From contig NZ_CP095743.1 in assembly GCF_022049065.2 (NCBI RefSeq), positions 325,001 through 389,000 on the forward strand: a DNA stretch of 64,000 bases, written 5' to 3'. Both the position numbers and the translations under genes were made by a program. The notes under the pieces are model-generated. The model was not told where the DNA came from and did no database searches. It worked only from the letters and a program-made list of their open reading frames with translations. Positions 29,011-37,604 of this stretch are shown in pieces. The DNA comes from Niallia sp. Man26 (GTDB lineage Bacteria > Bacillota > Bacilli > Bacillales > Cytobacillaceae). How positions within the stretch are numbered: the first letter of the stretch is position 1; each line of letters starts with the position of its first letter.

Positions 29011-29188
29011 GGAAAGAAGGAATCAGTTGCTTTTCTCGCGAATGGATACGGAAAAAGGGAACTTTTTGTTATTTTTGTACGTATATAGGCAGGTTAGAAA
29101 ATTCCAAATAATAACGAACTCATGTACAATAAAAATAATACAATGGCACTGGACACAAGGGTGAATTAGTTGCTAAGGAGGAATAGTA

Positions 29189-30616
29189 ATGGGCGTAATG
29201 CTTAGCAAAGGACAGAAGGTGGACTTAACGAAAACCTATCCAGGTTTGAGCACTGTAATAGTAGGGTTAGGATGGGATATCAATCATACAGGTGCTGATT
29301 ATGATCTTGATGCTTCCGCATTTTTACTTGGGGGCAACAGCAAGGTTCTCAGCGACCAAGATTTTATTTTTTACAATAATCCGAGCGGAGCGGGCGGCTC
29401 TGTTATGTACAGCGGAGATAACAGGACAGGAGCAGGGCATCTTGACGACGAACAAATAAGAATTGACTTAAACAGGGTACCTCCGTCCATTCAGCGAATT
29501 GCCTTTTCTATTACCATACATAATGCATATGAAAAAGGGCAGAATTTTGGCCATATATCTAATGCATATGTTCGTGTGTTTAATGAAGGAAACCAAACAG
29601 AGTTAATTCGCTTTAATCTTGGCAGAGATTACACCGTGGAAACAGCAATTGTGGCTGCGGAGCTTTATCGCCATAACGGAGAGTGGAAGTTCAATGCAAT
29701 CGGAAGCGGCTTCCAAGGAGGACTTGGTGCTTTATGCAGGAACTTTGGTGTAACGGTCGATGACGAACCAGCACCGCAAAATAGCTTTAATGCCCAGCCG
29801 CATAGCTTTGCTCCACCTGTGCAAAACCAGCCATACTACGAGAACTCGAACACCTATGCAAATACATACCCATCTAGCAGTGCTGGAACATATCCTCCTG
29901 TCAATCAGCCATCCTATGGACAAGCACCTTTTCATGGCGGCAATCAGCAGCAAGGCTTTGGCCAAAGCCAAACAGGGTATGGCGGTGACCATATTGCTTG
30001 CCCGAGGTGTAACAGCACAAATGTAAGAACAGGAGAGAAGGGCTTCGGATTGGGGAAAGCAGCTATCGGCGGCTTAATTCTTGGCCCAATCGGCCTATTA
30101 GGCGGATTTATTGGCAAAAATCAATTGAAATTTACATGCAACAGCTGCAGAAACACCTGGTCACCTTCTAGTACAGATTATGCGGAGTGGGGAAGACAGC
30201 AAAAGCAGAGAGCAAAGGAGCTGTTCATGCGCTTTAAAAGTCCGGATGTTCTTGATGCTGTTGTTGCCTCCTGTGCCCTTGTCAGCATGGCAGATGGCAG
30301 GCTGGACCCTGCCGAAGAACGGAAGATGATAGAGTTTATCCATCAGAGTGAAGAACTGCGAGTATTTGATACAAACAAAGTGCAGCAGCAATTTAATCAT
30401 TTTGTAAGAAGAATGGAATATGACCAAATAATTGGACGGGCTGAAGCTTTTAGAGCTATTGGGAAAGTTCGTTCCAAGCCGGAGGTTGCGCGGCTTGTGG
30501 CACGGTATTGTATATCTATCGGTTATGCAGACGGAAACTTCGACCAAAGAGAAAAGCAAACAGTTGCAGAAATCTGTCAGGAGCTTGGGCTTAATCCGAA
30601 TGAATTTCTTTCTTAA
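29189..30616 (+). CDS. TerD - zinc ribbon - TerB fusion protein
   Basis: 475 residues with three parts. A TerD domain at about 1-192 (DLDASAFLLG, GDNRTGAG, IAFSITIHNA, GSGFQGGLGALCRNFG). A Q/N/P/Y-rich linker at about 193-265. A zinc ribbon whose cysteine pairs are C271-C274 and C317-C320, split by a glycine-rich hydrophobic hairpin (about 284-310, GLGKAAIGGLILGPIGLLGG) that could touch a membrane. A TerB domain at about 335-475 (ASCALVSMADGRLDPAEE and YCISIGYADGNFDQREKQ, acidic metal-site motifs). TerD/TerB proteins belong to tellurite and stress response systems. It precedes moxR by 77 nt with no terminator, so it is probably cotranscribed with that operon. Confidence 0.88.
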   Translation: MGVMLSKGQKVDLTKTYPGLSTVIVGLGWDINHTGADYDLDASAFLLGGNSKVLSDQDFIFYNNPSGAGGSVMYSGDNRTGAGHLDDEQIRIDLNRVPPSIQRIAFSITIHNAYEKGQNFGHISNAYVRVFNEGNQTELIRFNLGRDYTVETAIVAAELYRHNGEWKFNAIGSGFQGGLGALCRNFGVTVDDEPAPQNSFNAQPHSFAPPVQNQPYYENSNTYANTYPSSSAGTYPPVNQPSYGQAPFHGGNQQQGFGQSQTGYGGDHIACPRCNSTNVRTGEKGFGLGKAAIGGLILGPIGLLGGFIGKNQLKFTCNSCRNTWSPSSTDYAEWGRQQKQRAKELFMRFKSPDVLDAVVASCALVSMADGRLDPAEERKMIEFIHQSEELRVFDTNKVQQQFNHFVRRMEYDQIIGRAEAFRAIGKVRSKPEVARLVARYCISIGYADGNFDQREKQTVAEICQELGLNPNEFLS

Positions 30617-30692
30617 CAAAAATAGATAAAGGCAGAAGGATGGCTTGTTTCCGCGGCAATTTTTACAGGTACTTTTATATAGGAGGAGAAGC

Positions 30693-31652
30693 ATGACAAT
30701 CACACAAGAAGCTAATGGCAAAGTGAACAGAATAATTGAAAATATAGAGAAGGTAATGATTGGCAAGCGGGAAGTGGCAGAGCTAAGTTTGATTGCTCTG
30801 TTGGCACAAGGTCATGTGCTCCTCGAAGATGTTCCAGGCGTAGGAAAGACAATGATGGTTCGTTCATTGGCTAAATCGGTCGGCGCAAATTTCCGCAGAA
30901 TTCAATTTACTCCAGACTTGCTTCCATCTGACGTAACTGGTGTGTCTATCTATAATCCAAAGGAAATGGAGTTTCAGTTTCTTCCTGGACCAATACTTGG
31001 CAATATAATTCTCGCAGATGAGATTAACAGAACTTCCCCTAAAACCCAATCCGCATTATTAGAGGCAATGGAAGAAAGCAGTGTCACCATAGATGGTGTG
31101 ACACATAAGCTGAATAAGCCCTTTTTTGTTATGGCCACTCAAAACCCGATTGAATATGAAGGGACATATCCTTTGCCAGAGGCTCAGCTGGACAGATTTC
31201 TTTTGAAGATGAAAATGGGTTATCCAACACATGAAGAGGAGATGGAGGTACTGACAAGAGTCCAAACGTCAGCTCCTATTGAAGAATTGGAAAGTGTTGT
31301 TTCATTAGAAGAGCTGCTTATGCTGCAGGCAGAAGTGAAGAAGGTTTATGTTGATGCTACGATTAAGAAGTACATTGTCGATCTTGCAACAGAATCGAGA
31401 GCACATCGCAATGTTTATTTAGGTGTCAGTCCCCGTGGATCAATTGCCTTGATGAGAGCTGTTCAAAGTTATGCATTTGTTCAAGGCAGAGATTATGTTA
31501 TTCCTGATGATGTTCAATATCTTGCCAAGGCTGTATTTTCCCATAGAATTATCTTAAAGTCAGAGGCTAAGTTTGACGGTATCTCTGCAGAGGATATAAT
31601 GGGCGAGATTCTGGCAGCTGTTCAAGTTCCTGTCAGAAGGCTAGGTACGTGA
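30693..31652 (+). CDS. yeaC: MoxR-family AAA+ ATPase
   Basis: 319 residues. Walker A EDVPGVGKT at 45-53, Walker B ILADEINRTSPKTQSALLEAMEE, sensor 1 ATQNP, and the MoxR C-terminal lid SPRGSIALMRAVQSYAF. The start at 30693 has TAGGAGGAG 6 nt upstream. MoxR ATPases act as chaperones that mature partner complexes or metal-binding proteins. Followed by DUF58 (4-nt overlap) and a transglutaminase, a conserved trio also found in B. subtilis as yeaC-yeaD-yebA. Confidence 0.94.
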   Translation: MTITQEANGKVNRIIENIEKVMIGKREVAELSLIALLAQGHVLLEDVPGVGKTMMVRSLAKSVGANFRRIQFTPDLLPSDVTGVSIYNPKEMEFQFLPGPILGNIILADEINRTSPKTQSALLEAMEESSVTIDGVTHKLNKPFFVMATQNPIEYEGTYPLPEAQLDRFLLKMKMGYPTHEEEMEVLTRVQTSAPIEELESVVSLEELLMLQAEVKKVYVDATIKKYIVDLATESRAHRNVYLGVSPRGSIALMRAVQSYAFVQGRDYVIPDDVQYLAKAVFSHRIILKSEAKFDGISAEDIMGEILAAVQVPVRRLGT

Positions 31653-32860
31653 TGAACAGGATACTTAGAAGATTGCTTCGCATCTGGAAGTTACTTGTTT
31701 TGTTTCTGTTGGCAGGTGCAGCTTTTGCGTATGCAATGTTTCAAGGTGGGTTTGTCAGCTGGTTTTTGTTTTACAGCTTTTTGCCATTTGCCATATACGG
31801 AGCTTTGCTTGCTATGTATCCGTTAAAGGCTTGGAAAGCAGTAAGGAAAATTACGAAGCATGAATACACTGCGATGGAGAAAATGACAGTGGAGTTGGAG
31901 CTGACAAGATCGTCCGTGTTTCCCCTTTTTTACTTGGTGGTAGAGGATGTGTTCAGCACCAGCTTGAAAGAGCAGGCTTCAGGAAAAGTATTAGTCTTTC
32001 CTGGTTTTAAAAGGCGAATTGTTCTTTCTTATCATATAGATGCCGTACCAAGAGGAGAGCATCTGTTTACAGAGGTAGCTGTTAAAACAGGTGATCCGCT
32101 TGGCTTAATGGAAAAGGAATTAAAGCTTGCTTTGCCAGACCAGATTATTGTTTATCCAGTATATGAGGAGCTTTCCTACAAACCGTTTATGACACATTAT
32201 GATCAAGGGGCGACAGTATCGAAGGAACGGGTCCAACGTGATACAACGATGGCAGTCGGTATTCGAGAATATCAGACTGGTGACAGATTTTCGTGGATTA
32301 ACTGGAAGGCGAGTGCTAAAAGGGATTCCTTTATGACAAAGGAATTCGAACAGAAACAGTCACATGACATTTTAGTTGTACTTGACTGTGAAAAAAGCGA
32401 AAAATTCGAGACGCTTGTTTCGTTTACTGCTTCTTTAATTAGAGGGATTATTCGTAAAGGCGCACAAGCAGGTTTGCTTACGGTCGAAAAGGAGCGGACA
32501 ACCTTTCCGATAAGAGGCGGGGAAGGCCAGCGCAGTCTTCTATTCCATCACCTAGCTAAGTGTGAGGATGCATCTCCGCTTTCCTTGGCAAATGTGCTTG
32601 ATAATGAAATGTCCTTATTGCAGCAGCAAGCCACCTTGTTAATCACTACAACAAACTTGACGAAGCAGCTTGTTGAAAAGACAAGCTATCTCGCTAATAA
32701 ACGCTATCAGGTAGCTGTTTTTCTTGTGAAGGAGGCAAATGAGAGCTTGACTCAGGAAGAAAGAAGTTTAAAAGCTGCGGCTTCTTCGAGGGGAATTATG
32801 GTTATACCTGTGTCTAAGGGAAGATTCAAGGATGCATTTTTGGAGGTGGCAACTAGTTGA
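31649..32860 (+). CDS. yeaD: DUF58 protein (MoxR partner, YeaD)
   Basis: 403 residues with two N-terminal TMs (about 12-55) and a C-terminal DUF58 domain, including VGIREYQTGDRFSWINWKASAK and ILVVLDCEKSEKFE, where a vWA-type fold follows. The start is GTG at 31649 overlapping the moxR stop, with AGAAGG 8 nt before it; an ATG one codon later is the alternative. Its ATG/GTG overlap with neighbours shows strict coupling in the operon. Confidence 0.9.
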   Translation: MMNRILRRLLRIWKLLVLFLLAGAAFAYAMFQGGFVSWFLFYSFLPFAIYGALLAMYPLKAWKAVRKITKHEYTAMEKMTVELELTRSSVFPLFYLVVEDVFSTSLKEQASGKVLVFPGFKRRIVLSYHIDAVPRGEHLFTEVAVKTGDPLGLMEKELKLALPDQIIVYPVYEELSYKPFMTHYDQGATVSKERVQRDTTMAVGIREYQTGDRFSWINWKASAKRDSFMTKEFEQKQSHDILVVLDCEKSEKFETLVSFTASLIRGIIRKGAQAGLLTVEKERTTFPIRGGEGQRSLLFHHLAKCEDASPLSLANVLDNEMSLLQQQATLLITTTNLTKQLVEKTSYLANKRYQVAVFLVKEANESLTQEERSLKAAASSRGIMVIPVSKGRFKDAFLEVATS

Positions 32861-35088
32861 GATTTATAGGAATTCATACGGCTATTTCTAATTTTTTGCT
32901 GTATGTGCTAGGTTTTTTTCTTATATGGGAATGGCTGCGGCCGATGGAGCAACTAACTAATACAGGGAATGTTGTCGTGTTTATCCTGTTTTTGCTTCTC
33001 TCACTTGTTATGGCCTATCTGCGTTTTCATCCTACTTTAAGCGGTATTATTAAAATTGGCTATATTCTATTTGTTTTACAATATTTGTACTATGGAAATT
33101 CCTTTTTTACATTCAACTGGATTGGTGCCTTTACAACAGAAGTAATGGATAATTTTGCGATTTTATTTGATACGAATTGGCCTGAGTTAACCAATATGTT
33201 CAAAAGTCTGCTTTTCTTTATTTTGCTTTGGTTAATGTCATATCTTATTGATTACTGGCTGATTAAACGCAGAAGAATATTTACCTTCTTTCTACTAACG
33301 ATGGTTTATATAACGGTTCTTGATACATTTACTCCATATGATGCATCAATAGCAATCATAAGGACAACTATCATAGGCTTTACAGCAATGGGCATGCTGA
33401 CCTTCTATCGGATGAAGGATAAGGAAAATATAACTGACCGAAGATTCTTAGCATTAAAGTGGATGGCTCCATTGCTTTTCTTTGTTTTTGCTAGTGCGGC
33501 AATAGCATATGCAGCGCCGAAAGCAAATCCAATCTGGCCAGATCCTGTGCCGTTTATCCAGACAATTGGTGACAATGGTGGTGAAGGCGAAGGTAATGGC
33601 AACGGACCCCATCGAGTAGGCTACAGTGTTGATGATTCGAGGCTTGGCGGAGACTTTGAGCCGGATGATACATTAATGTTTCAGACTGAAGTTGAATCCT
33701 CTCATTATTGGAAGGTAGAGACGAAGGATACGTATACAGGTAAGGGCTGGGTTCAATCGGAAGAAGCAGTCACAATGAATGGACAAGACTTTCAGAGATT
33801 AGAAGGAGCTGGTGATATCCCGTTCGTATCTTTTGAGGAAGGCGACAGTGTAAAGACAGAAGCACAGGAAAGTACGGTTAACTTTGCACAGCCTTTTGAT
33901 TATCTCTTATATCCTTTAGGAGTGACAGAAGCAGCTTCAAGTATGGATACGACGATGATTGTAGAAACAGGAAGTGAACGGATTTCCTTCGATTTTCCAA
34001 CAGATTCCTATAGTGTGAGTTATGAAAAGCCTGAATACAGTTTAAGTACATTGACGAGTGCTGACATGAGCGGCTATTTAAGAGAAAATCCGGAGATAGC
34101 AGCAAGATATACGCAGCTACCGCAAAATTTGCCGCAGAGAGTCCTTGATTTAGCAGCTGAAATCACGAAGGATGAGGATAATGTTTTTGCAAAGGCAAGA
34201 GCAATTGAAAACTACTTTTCCGGAAATGGTTTTGTATACAGCCAAAGCGATGTGGCCATACCAGCAGATGATGAAGATTATGTCGATCAGTTTCTTTTTG
34301 AAACAAAAATAGGTTATTGTGATAATTATTCAACTTCAATGGTTGTGATGCTGCGATCTCTCGGCATTCCTGCAAGATGGGTTAAAGGATTTACTGAAGG
34401 TGAACTCATCAAACAGGAAAACAATAGAAGCCAATATGAAGTAACCAATAACAATGCTCATTCCTGGGTAGAAGCATATTTTCCTGGAGCTGGCTGGGTA
34501 ACCTTTGAACCGACACAAGGATTCTCCAATGAAAATACGTATGTGAATGATGTTCGAAACGAAGCGGACACAAACACAGAAGAAAATGAACAAACCGAGC
34601 AGGAAGCACAACAGCAGCGGGAAGAGCAACAAGTACCAGAAGAAGAGACAGTAGCATCAGATCAGTCTGAAGAGAAATCATTCGGAAAGTGGTGGAATAC
34701 AATTGCAAACTTTGCTGCTGAAAGATGGCAGTGGCTGGTTGGCGGAGCTGTTCTAATCATAGCCATGAGCTGGATACTGTTCTGGAAGAGACATAAGTGG
34801 CTGCCTATATTTTATATATGGAAATACAAGCGCGGGAAAAAAGGCAATGACTTTGAAAAAGCCTATTTAACCTTGCTCAAAATGCTCAAGCTCTCAGGTT
34901 GGGGCAAACAAGACAACATGACATTGCGGGAATATGCCAAATACATTGACCATGTTTTAAAAACGAATGAAATGGCTGTTTTGACTGCCAAATATGAGGA
35001 GCTCTTGTATAAAGGGAATAGTCAGGACAATAATTGGACGGAATGGAAGGAAATGTGGGAAAGGCTGATTAGAAAGACAGCAGCTTGA
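32857..35088 (+). CDS. yebA: Membrane transglutaminase-like protein (YebA)
   Basis: 743 residues. Several N-terminal TMs (about 5-210), an extracellular transglutaminase-like domain with C488 (IGYCDNYSTSMVVMLRSLGIPARW), H535 (NNAHSWVEAYFPG) and FEPT, a Q/E-rich linker (about 565-610), one more TM (about 625-645) and a cytoplasmic C-terminal domain (DUF4129-like, about 660-743). The start is TTG at 32857 after GGAGGTG. Probably works with YeaC/YeaD in envelope protein processing. A terminator follows. Confidence 0.91.
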   Translation: MRFIGIHTAISNFLLYVLGFFLIWEWLRPMEQLTNTGNVVVFILFLLLSLVMAYLRFHPTLSGIIKIGYILFVLQYLYYGNSFFTFNWIGAFTTEVMDNFAILFDTNWPELTNMFKSLLFFILLWLMSYLIDYWLIKRRRIFTFFLLTMVYITVLDTFTPYDASIAIIRTTIIGFTAMGMLTFYRMKDKENITDRRFLALKWMAPLLFFVFASAAIAYAAPKANPIWPDPVPFIQTIGDNGGEGEGNGNGPHRVGYSVDDSRLGGDFEPDDTLMFQTEVESSHYWKVETKDTYTGKGWVQSEEAVTMNGQDFQRLEGAGDIPFVSFEEGDSVKTEAQESTVNFAQPFDYLLYPLGVTEAASSMDTTMIVETGSERISFDFPTDSYSVSYEKPEYSLSTLTSADMSGYLRENPEIAARYTQLPQNLPQRVLDLAAEITKDEDNVFAKARAIENYFSGNGFVYSQSDVAIPADDEDYVDQFLFETKIGYCDNYSTSMVVMLRSLGIPARWVKGFTEGELIKQENNRSQYEVTNNNAHSWVEAYFPGAGWVTFEPTQGFSNENTYVNDVRNEADTNTEENEQTEQEAQQQREEQQVPEEETVASDQSEEKSFGKWWNTIANFAAERWQWLVGGAVLIIAMSWILFWKRHKWLPIFYIWKYKRGKKGNDFEKAYLTLLKMLKLSGWGKQDNMTLREYAKYIDHVLKTNEMAVLTAKYEELLYKGNSQDNNWTEWKEMWERLIRKTAA

Positions 35089-35095
35089 CCTGTTG

Positions 35096-35140
35096 AAAGG
35101 AATTCAACACATTTTTATTGGGGTGTTGGATTCCTTTTTT
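35096..35140 (+). terminator. Intrinsic terminator after yebA
   Basis: Stem AAAGGAATTCAACAC / GTGTTGGATTCCTTT (one G-T pair), then T7. Confidence 0.88.
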
Positions 35141-35322
35141 TATAGCATTTATCAGATTAGAATGATAAAAGGATCTGCCAAATAGAGGAAGTTATTAAAT
35201 GAAAGCAAACTACAAAAGTATGAATAGAATGACTTGGTGAATTGTGTGAAAATTTAATCAAAACAACAACACCTTGACCAGCAATTCGACATGTTGTTAC
35301 AATGTTCTAAACTAATAAATTT

Positions 35323-35393
35323 CCTTCATATATCCTCGATGATATGGTTCGAGAGTCTCTACCGGGTCACCTTAAAGGATCCGACTATGAAGG
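35323..35393 (+). ncRNA. Guanine-type purine riboswitch upstream of guaA
   Basis: Aptamer with P1 CCTTCATA / TATGAAGG, L2 containing GATATGG, J2/3 CTCTACC and J3/1 with GACTA. The base after GA is C, so the ligand is guanine/hypoxanthine rather than adenine (GATTA). L3 reads CCTTAAA instead of the usual CCGTAAA. A terminator follows at 35441. guaA is not preceded by such a switch in B. subtilis. Confidence 0.93.
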
Positions 35394-35440
35394 CAGATGG
35401 GTCTTATTTTTATATGGTGTGTGTAAACCATTGTAATAGT

Positions 35441-35496
35441 AAAAGACTAGAATTCTGCCTTCGTTTTTATTTGAGGCCGAATTCTAGTCTTTTTTA
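35441..35496 (+). terminator. Riboswitch-controlled terminator before guaA
   Basis: Stem AAAAGACTAGAATTC / GAATTCTAGTCTTTT (15 bp), extended by GCCT/AGGC at the loop side, then T-run. This is the expression platform of the upstream guanine switch. The 35141-35322 stretch before the aptamer holds promoter-like AT-rich sequence and no gene. Confidence 0.88.
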
Positions 35497-35639
35497 TATG
35501 AAGAAATACCTTTTTTGCTGCTATAAAATAGTCTTTTTCAATGTTTTTTGCTATGGCTTTTCGTTTTATAGCATGAATAAGCAAAAATGTGAAAAAATAG
35601 TAACAATGAGCTTTTTAATAGATTAATGAGGTGAATAAC

Positions 35640-37190
35640 ATGGGGAAAACAAGCATTCAAGACCAACAAATGATTGTCGTTCTTGATTTCGGCAGTCAGT
35701 ACAATCAATTAATCACAAGAAGAATTAGGGAATTTGGCGTTTATAGTGAGCTTCACCCACATACAATTACAGCAGAAGAAATCAAAGCGCTAAATCCAGC
35801 GGGGATTATCTTCTCTGGCGGACCTAACAGTGTTTATGATGAGAATGCATTCGGCTGTGACGAGCGAATCTTTGATTTAGGGCTGCCAATCTTCGGTATT
35901 TGCTACGGCATGCAGCTGATGACAAAGCATTTCGGCGGTAAAGTTGAAAAAGCGAAGCACCGTGAATATGGAAAAGCTGAAATCAAAATCGAAAACAGCA
36001 CAAAGCTTTTCTCTGATCTGCCAAGTGAGCAAATCGTGTGGATGAGCCACGGAGATCTTGTAGTCGAGCAGCCTGAAGGATTTACAGTAGACGCAATTAA
36101 TCCTTCTTGCCCAATTGCTTCTATGAGCAACGAGGAAAAAGGTCTTTATGCTGTTCAATTCCATCCTGAAGTGCGCCATTCCGTATACGGAAATGAACTG
36201 TTGAAAAACTTTGTTTTCGGTGTATGTGGATGTAAAGGCGACTGGTCAATGGAAAACTTCATTGAAATCGAAATGGAGAAAATCCGTCAAACAGTTGGAG
36301 ACAGAAAAGTTCTTTGCGCACTTAGCGGCGGGGTAGACTCCTCTGTTGTTGCTGTTCTTATCCATAAAGCAATCGGCGATCAGTTGACATGTATCTTCGT
36401 TGACCATGGTCTATTGCGTAAAGGCGAAGCAGAAAGTGTTATGAAGACTTTCACAGAAGGCTTCCATATGAACGTAATCAAAGTGGATGCTAAAGAACGT
36501 TTCATGTCTAAATTGGAAGGTGTCAGCGATCCAGAGAAAAAACGTAAAATTATCGGTAACGAGTTCATCTACGTATTTGATGATGAAGCAAGCAAGCTTG
36601 AAGGAATTGACTTCCTTGCACAAGGAACGCTTTACACAGATATTATCGAAAGTGGTACAGCAACTGCACAAACGATTAAGTCCCACCATAATGTTGGCGG
36701 ACTGCCAGAAGATATGCAGTTCGAACTAATCGAGCCATTAAATACATTGTTCAAGGATGAAGTAAGAGCATTAGGTACAGAGCTAGGAATAGCTGATGAA
36801 ATCGTTTGGAGACAACCATTCCCAGGACCGGGTCTTGGTATCCGTGTATTGGGCGCAATCAGCGAAGATAAGCTGGAAATCGTTCGTGAGTCTGACTACA
36901 TCCTGCGTGAAGAAATTAAAAAAGCAGGCTTAGACCGTGATATCTGGCAATACTTCACAGTTCTGCCTGACATCCGCAGTGTTGGTGTAATGGGTGATGC
37001 GCGCACATACGATTACACAATCGGAATCCGTGCAGTTACATCTATCGATGGTATGACATCTGACTGGGCACGTATTCCATGGGAAGTGCTTGAAGTTATT
37101 TCAACAAGAATTGTTAACGAAGTGGATCATGTTAACCGTGTCGTTTATGATATTACAAGTAAGCCACCTGCTACTATTGAGTGGGAATAA
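35640..37190 (+). CDS. guaA: GMP synthase (glutamine-hydrolysing)
   Basis: Converts XMP to GMP. 516 residues: a class I glutamine amidotransferase domain (about 1-200, nucleophile C88 in GICYGMQ, HPEV), an ATP-pyrophosphatase domain with SGGVDSSV (about 228-235) and the C-terminal dimerisation domain ending KPPATIEWE. The start at 35640 ([10 protein letters not shown]) follows GAGGTGAATAAC; an in-frame GTG 3 codons earlier is less likely. Controlled by a guanine riboswitch. Confidence 0.98.
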   Translation: MGKTSIQDQQMIVVLDFGSQYNQLITRRIREFGVYSELHPHTITAEEIKALNPAGIIFSGGPNSVYDENAFGCDERIFDLGLPIFGICYGMQLMTKHFGGKVEKAKHREYGKAEIKIENSTKLFSDLPSEQIVWMSHGDLVVEQPEGFTVDAINPSCPIASMSNEEKGLYAVQFHPEVRHSVYGNELLKNFVFGVCGCKGDWSMENFIEIEMEKIRQTVGDRKVLCALSGGVDSSVVAVLIHKAIGDQLTCIFVDHGLLRKGEAESVMKTFTEGFHMNVIKVDAKERFMSKLEGVSDPEKKRKIIGNEFIYVFDDEASKLEGIDFLAQGTLYTDIIESGTATAQTIKSHHNVGGLPEDMQFELIEPLNTLFKDEVRALGTELGIADEIVWRQPFPGPGLGIRVLGAISEDKLEIVRESDYILREEIKKAGLDRDIWQYFTVLPDIRSVGVMGDARTYDYTIGIRAVTSIDGMTSDWARIPWEVLEVISTRIVNEVDHVNRVVYDITSKPPATIEWE

Positions 37191-37197
37191 TAAAGGT

Positions 37198-37226
37198 TGC
37201 CTAAGGGAACGGTCCCTTAGGTAATT
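37198..37226 (+). terminator. Hairpin after guaA, weak terminator
   Basis: CCTAAGGGA-ACGG-TCCCTTAGG, a 9-bp perfect stem, but only AATTT follows. It may stabilise the 3' end rather than terminate. Confidence 0.4.
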
Positions 37227-37270
37227 TGGTATAATAATTTCCAAATTAATCTAATAGAAATATCCAAACA

Positions 37271-37336
37271 CGAACATTAAGGGGTAAAAAGTAAGCGAAC
37301 GTTTACAAAAAAATATCCTCTTAATGTTCGTTTTTT
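37271..37336 (+). terminator. Terminator-like long stem after guaA overlapping PurR boxes
   Basis: CGAACATTAAGGGG (37271-37284) pairs with CCTCTTAATGTTCG (37317-37330), then T6. The loop holds the second CGAAC motif. The same DNA carries three PurR-type CGAAC half-sites, so the stretch may both end guaA and bind PurR. Confidence 0.55.
37293..37335 (+). promoter_or_regulatory. PurR box pair upstream of pbuG
   Basis: Inverted CGAAC (37296-37300) and GTTCG (37326-37330) motifs, 30 bp apart, in AT-rich context, the arrangement of Bacillus PurR operators; a third CGAACATTA lies at 37271. The same spacing occurs upstream of purE. pbuG belongs to the PurR regulon in B. subtilis. Confidence 0.7.
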
Positions 37337-37339
37337 GTA

Positions 37340-37368
37340 TTGACGAAAAGAAAACATGCTGATAAACT
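37340..37368 (+). promoter_or_regulatory. SigA promoter of pbuG
   Basis: TTGACG (37340-37345), 17-nt spacer, TAAACT (37363-37368), just after the PurR box pair and before the riboswitch. Confidence 0.65.
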
Positions 37369-37389
37369 AAATTTGCAACTAAAGAAATA

Positions 37390-37457
37390 CTCGTATAATT
37401 ATGGGGGATATGGCCCAAAAGTTTCTACCGAGCTACCGTAAATAGCTTGACTACGAG
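37390..37457 (+). ncRNA. Guanine-type purine riboswitch upstream of pbuG
   Basis: P1 CTCGTA / TACGAG, L2 GATATGG, J2/3 TTTCTACC, L3 CCGTAAA, and GACTA at the junction (C, guanine specificity). Followed by the terminator at 37538. Guanine/hypoxanthine binding stops permease expression. Confidence 0.95.
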
Positions 37458-37537
37458 GTTGTGTATATAAAGGGATACGTATTAGAACTTTTATTCTTTA
37501 TTATCTAATCCCTGCTATATTTCACAAACCCTAGTCA

Positions 37538-37567
37538 ACGCTCCTACGATAATGGAGTGTTTTTTTG
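37538..37567 (+). terminator. Riboswitch-controlled terminator before pbuG
   Basis: ACGCTCC / GGAGTGT stem (one G-T pair), 10-nt loop, followed by T7. Confidence 0.85.
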
Positions 37568-37604
37568 TTCTTATTGAATTGGAACATGAAAGGGGAAAAA
37601 AAGA

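Noticed and set aside
35291..35626. 111-codon frame before guaA
   Set aside because: It runs through the guanine riboswitch and its terminator; sequence is leader RNA, not coding.
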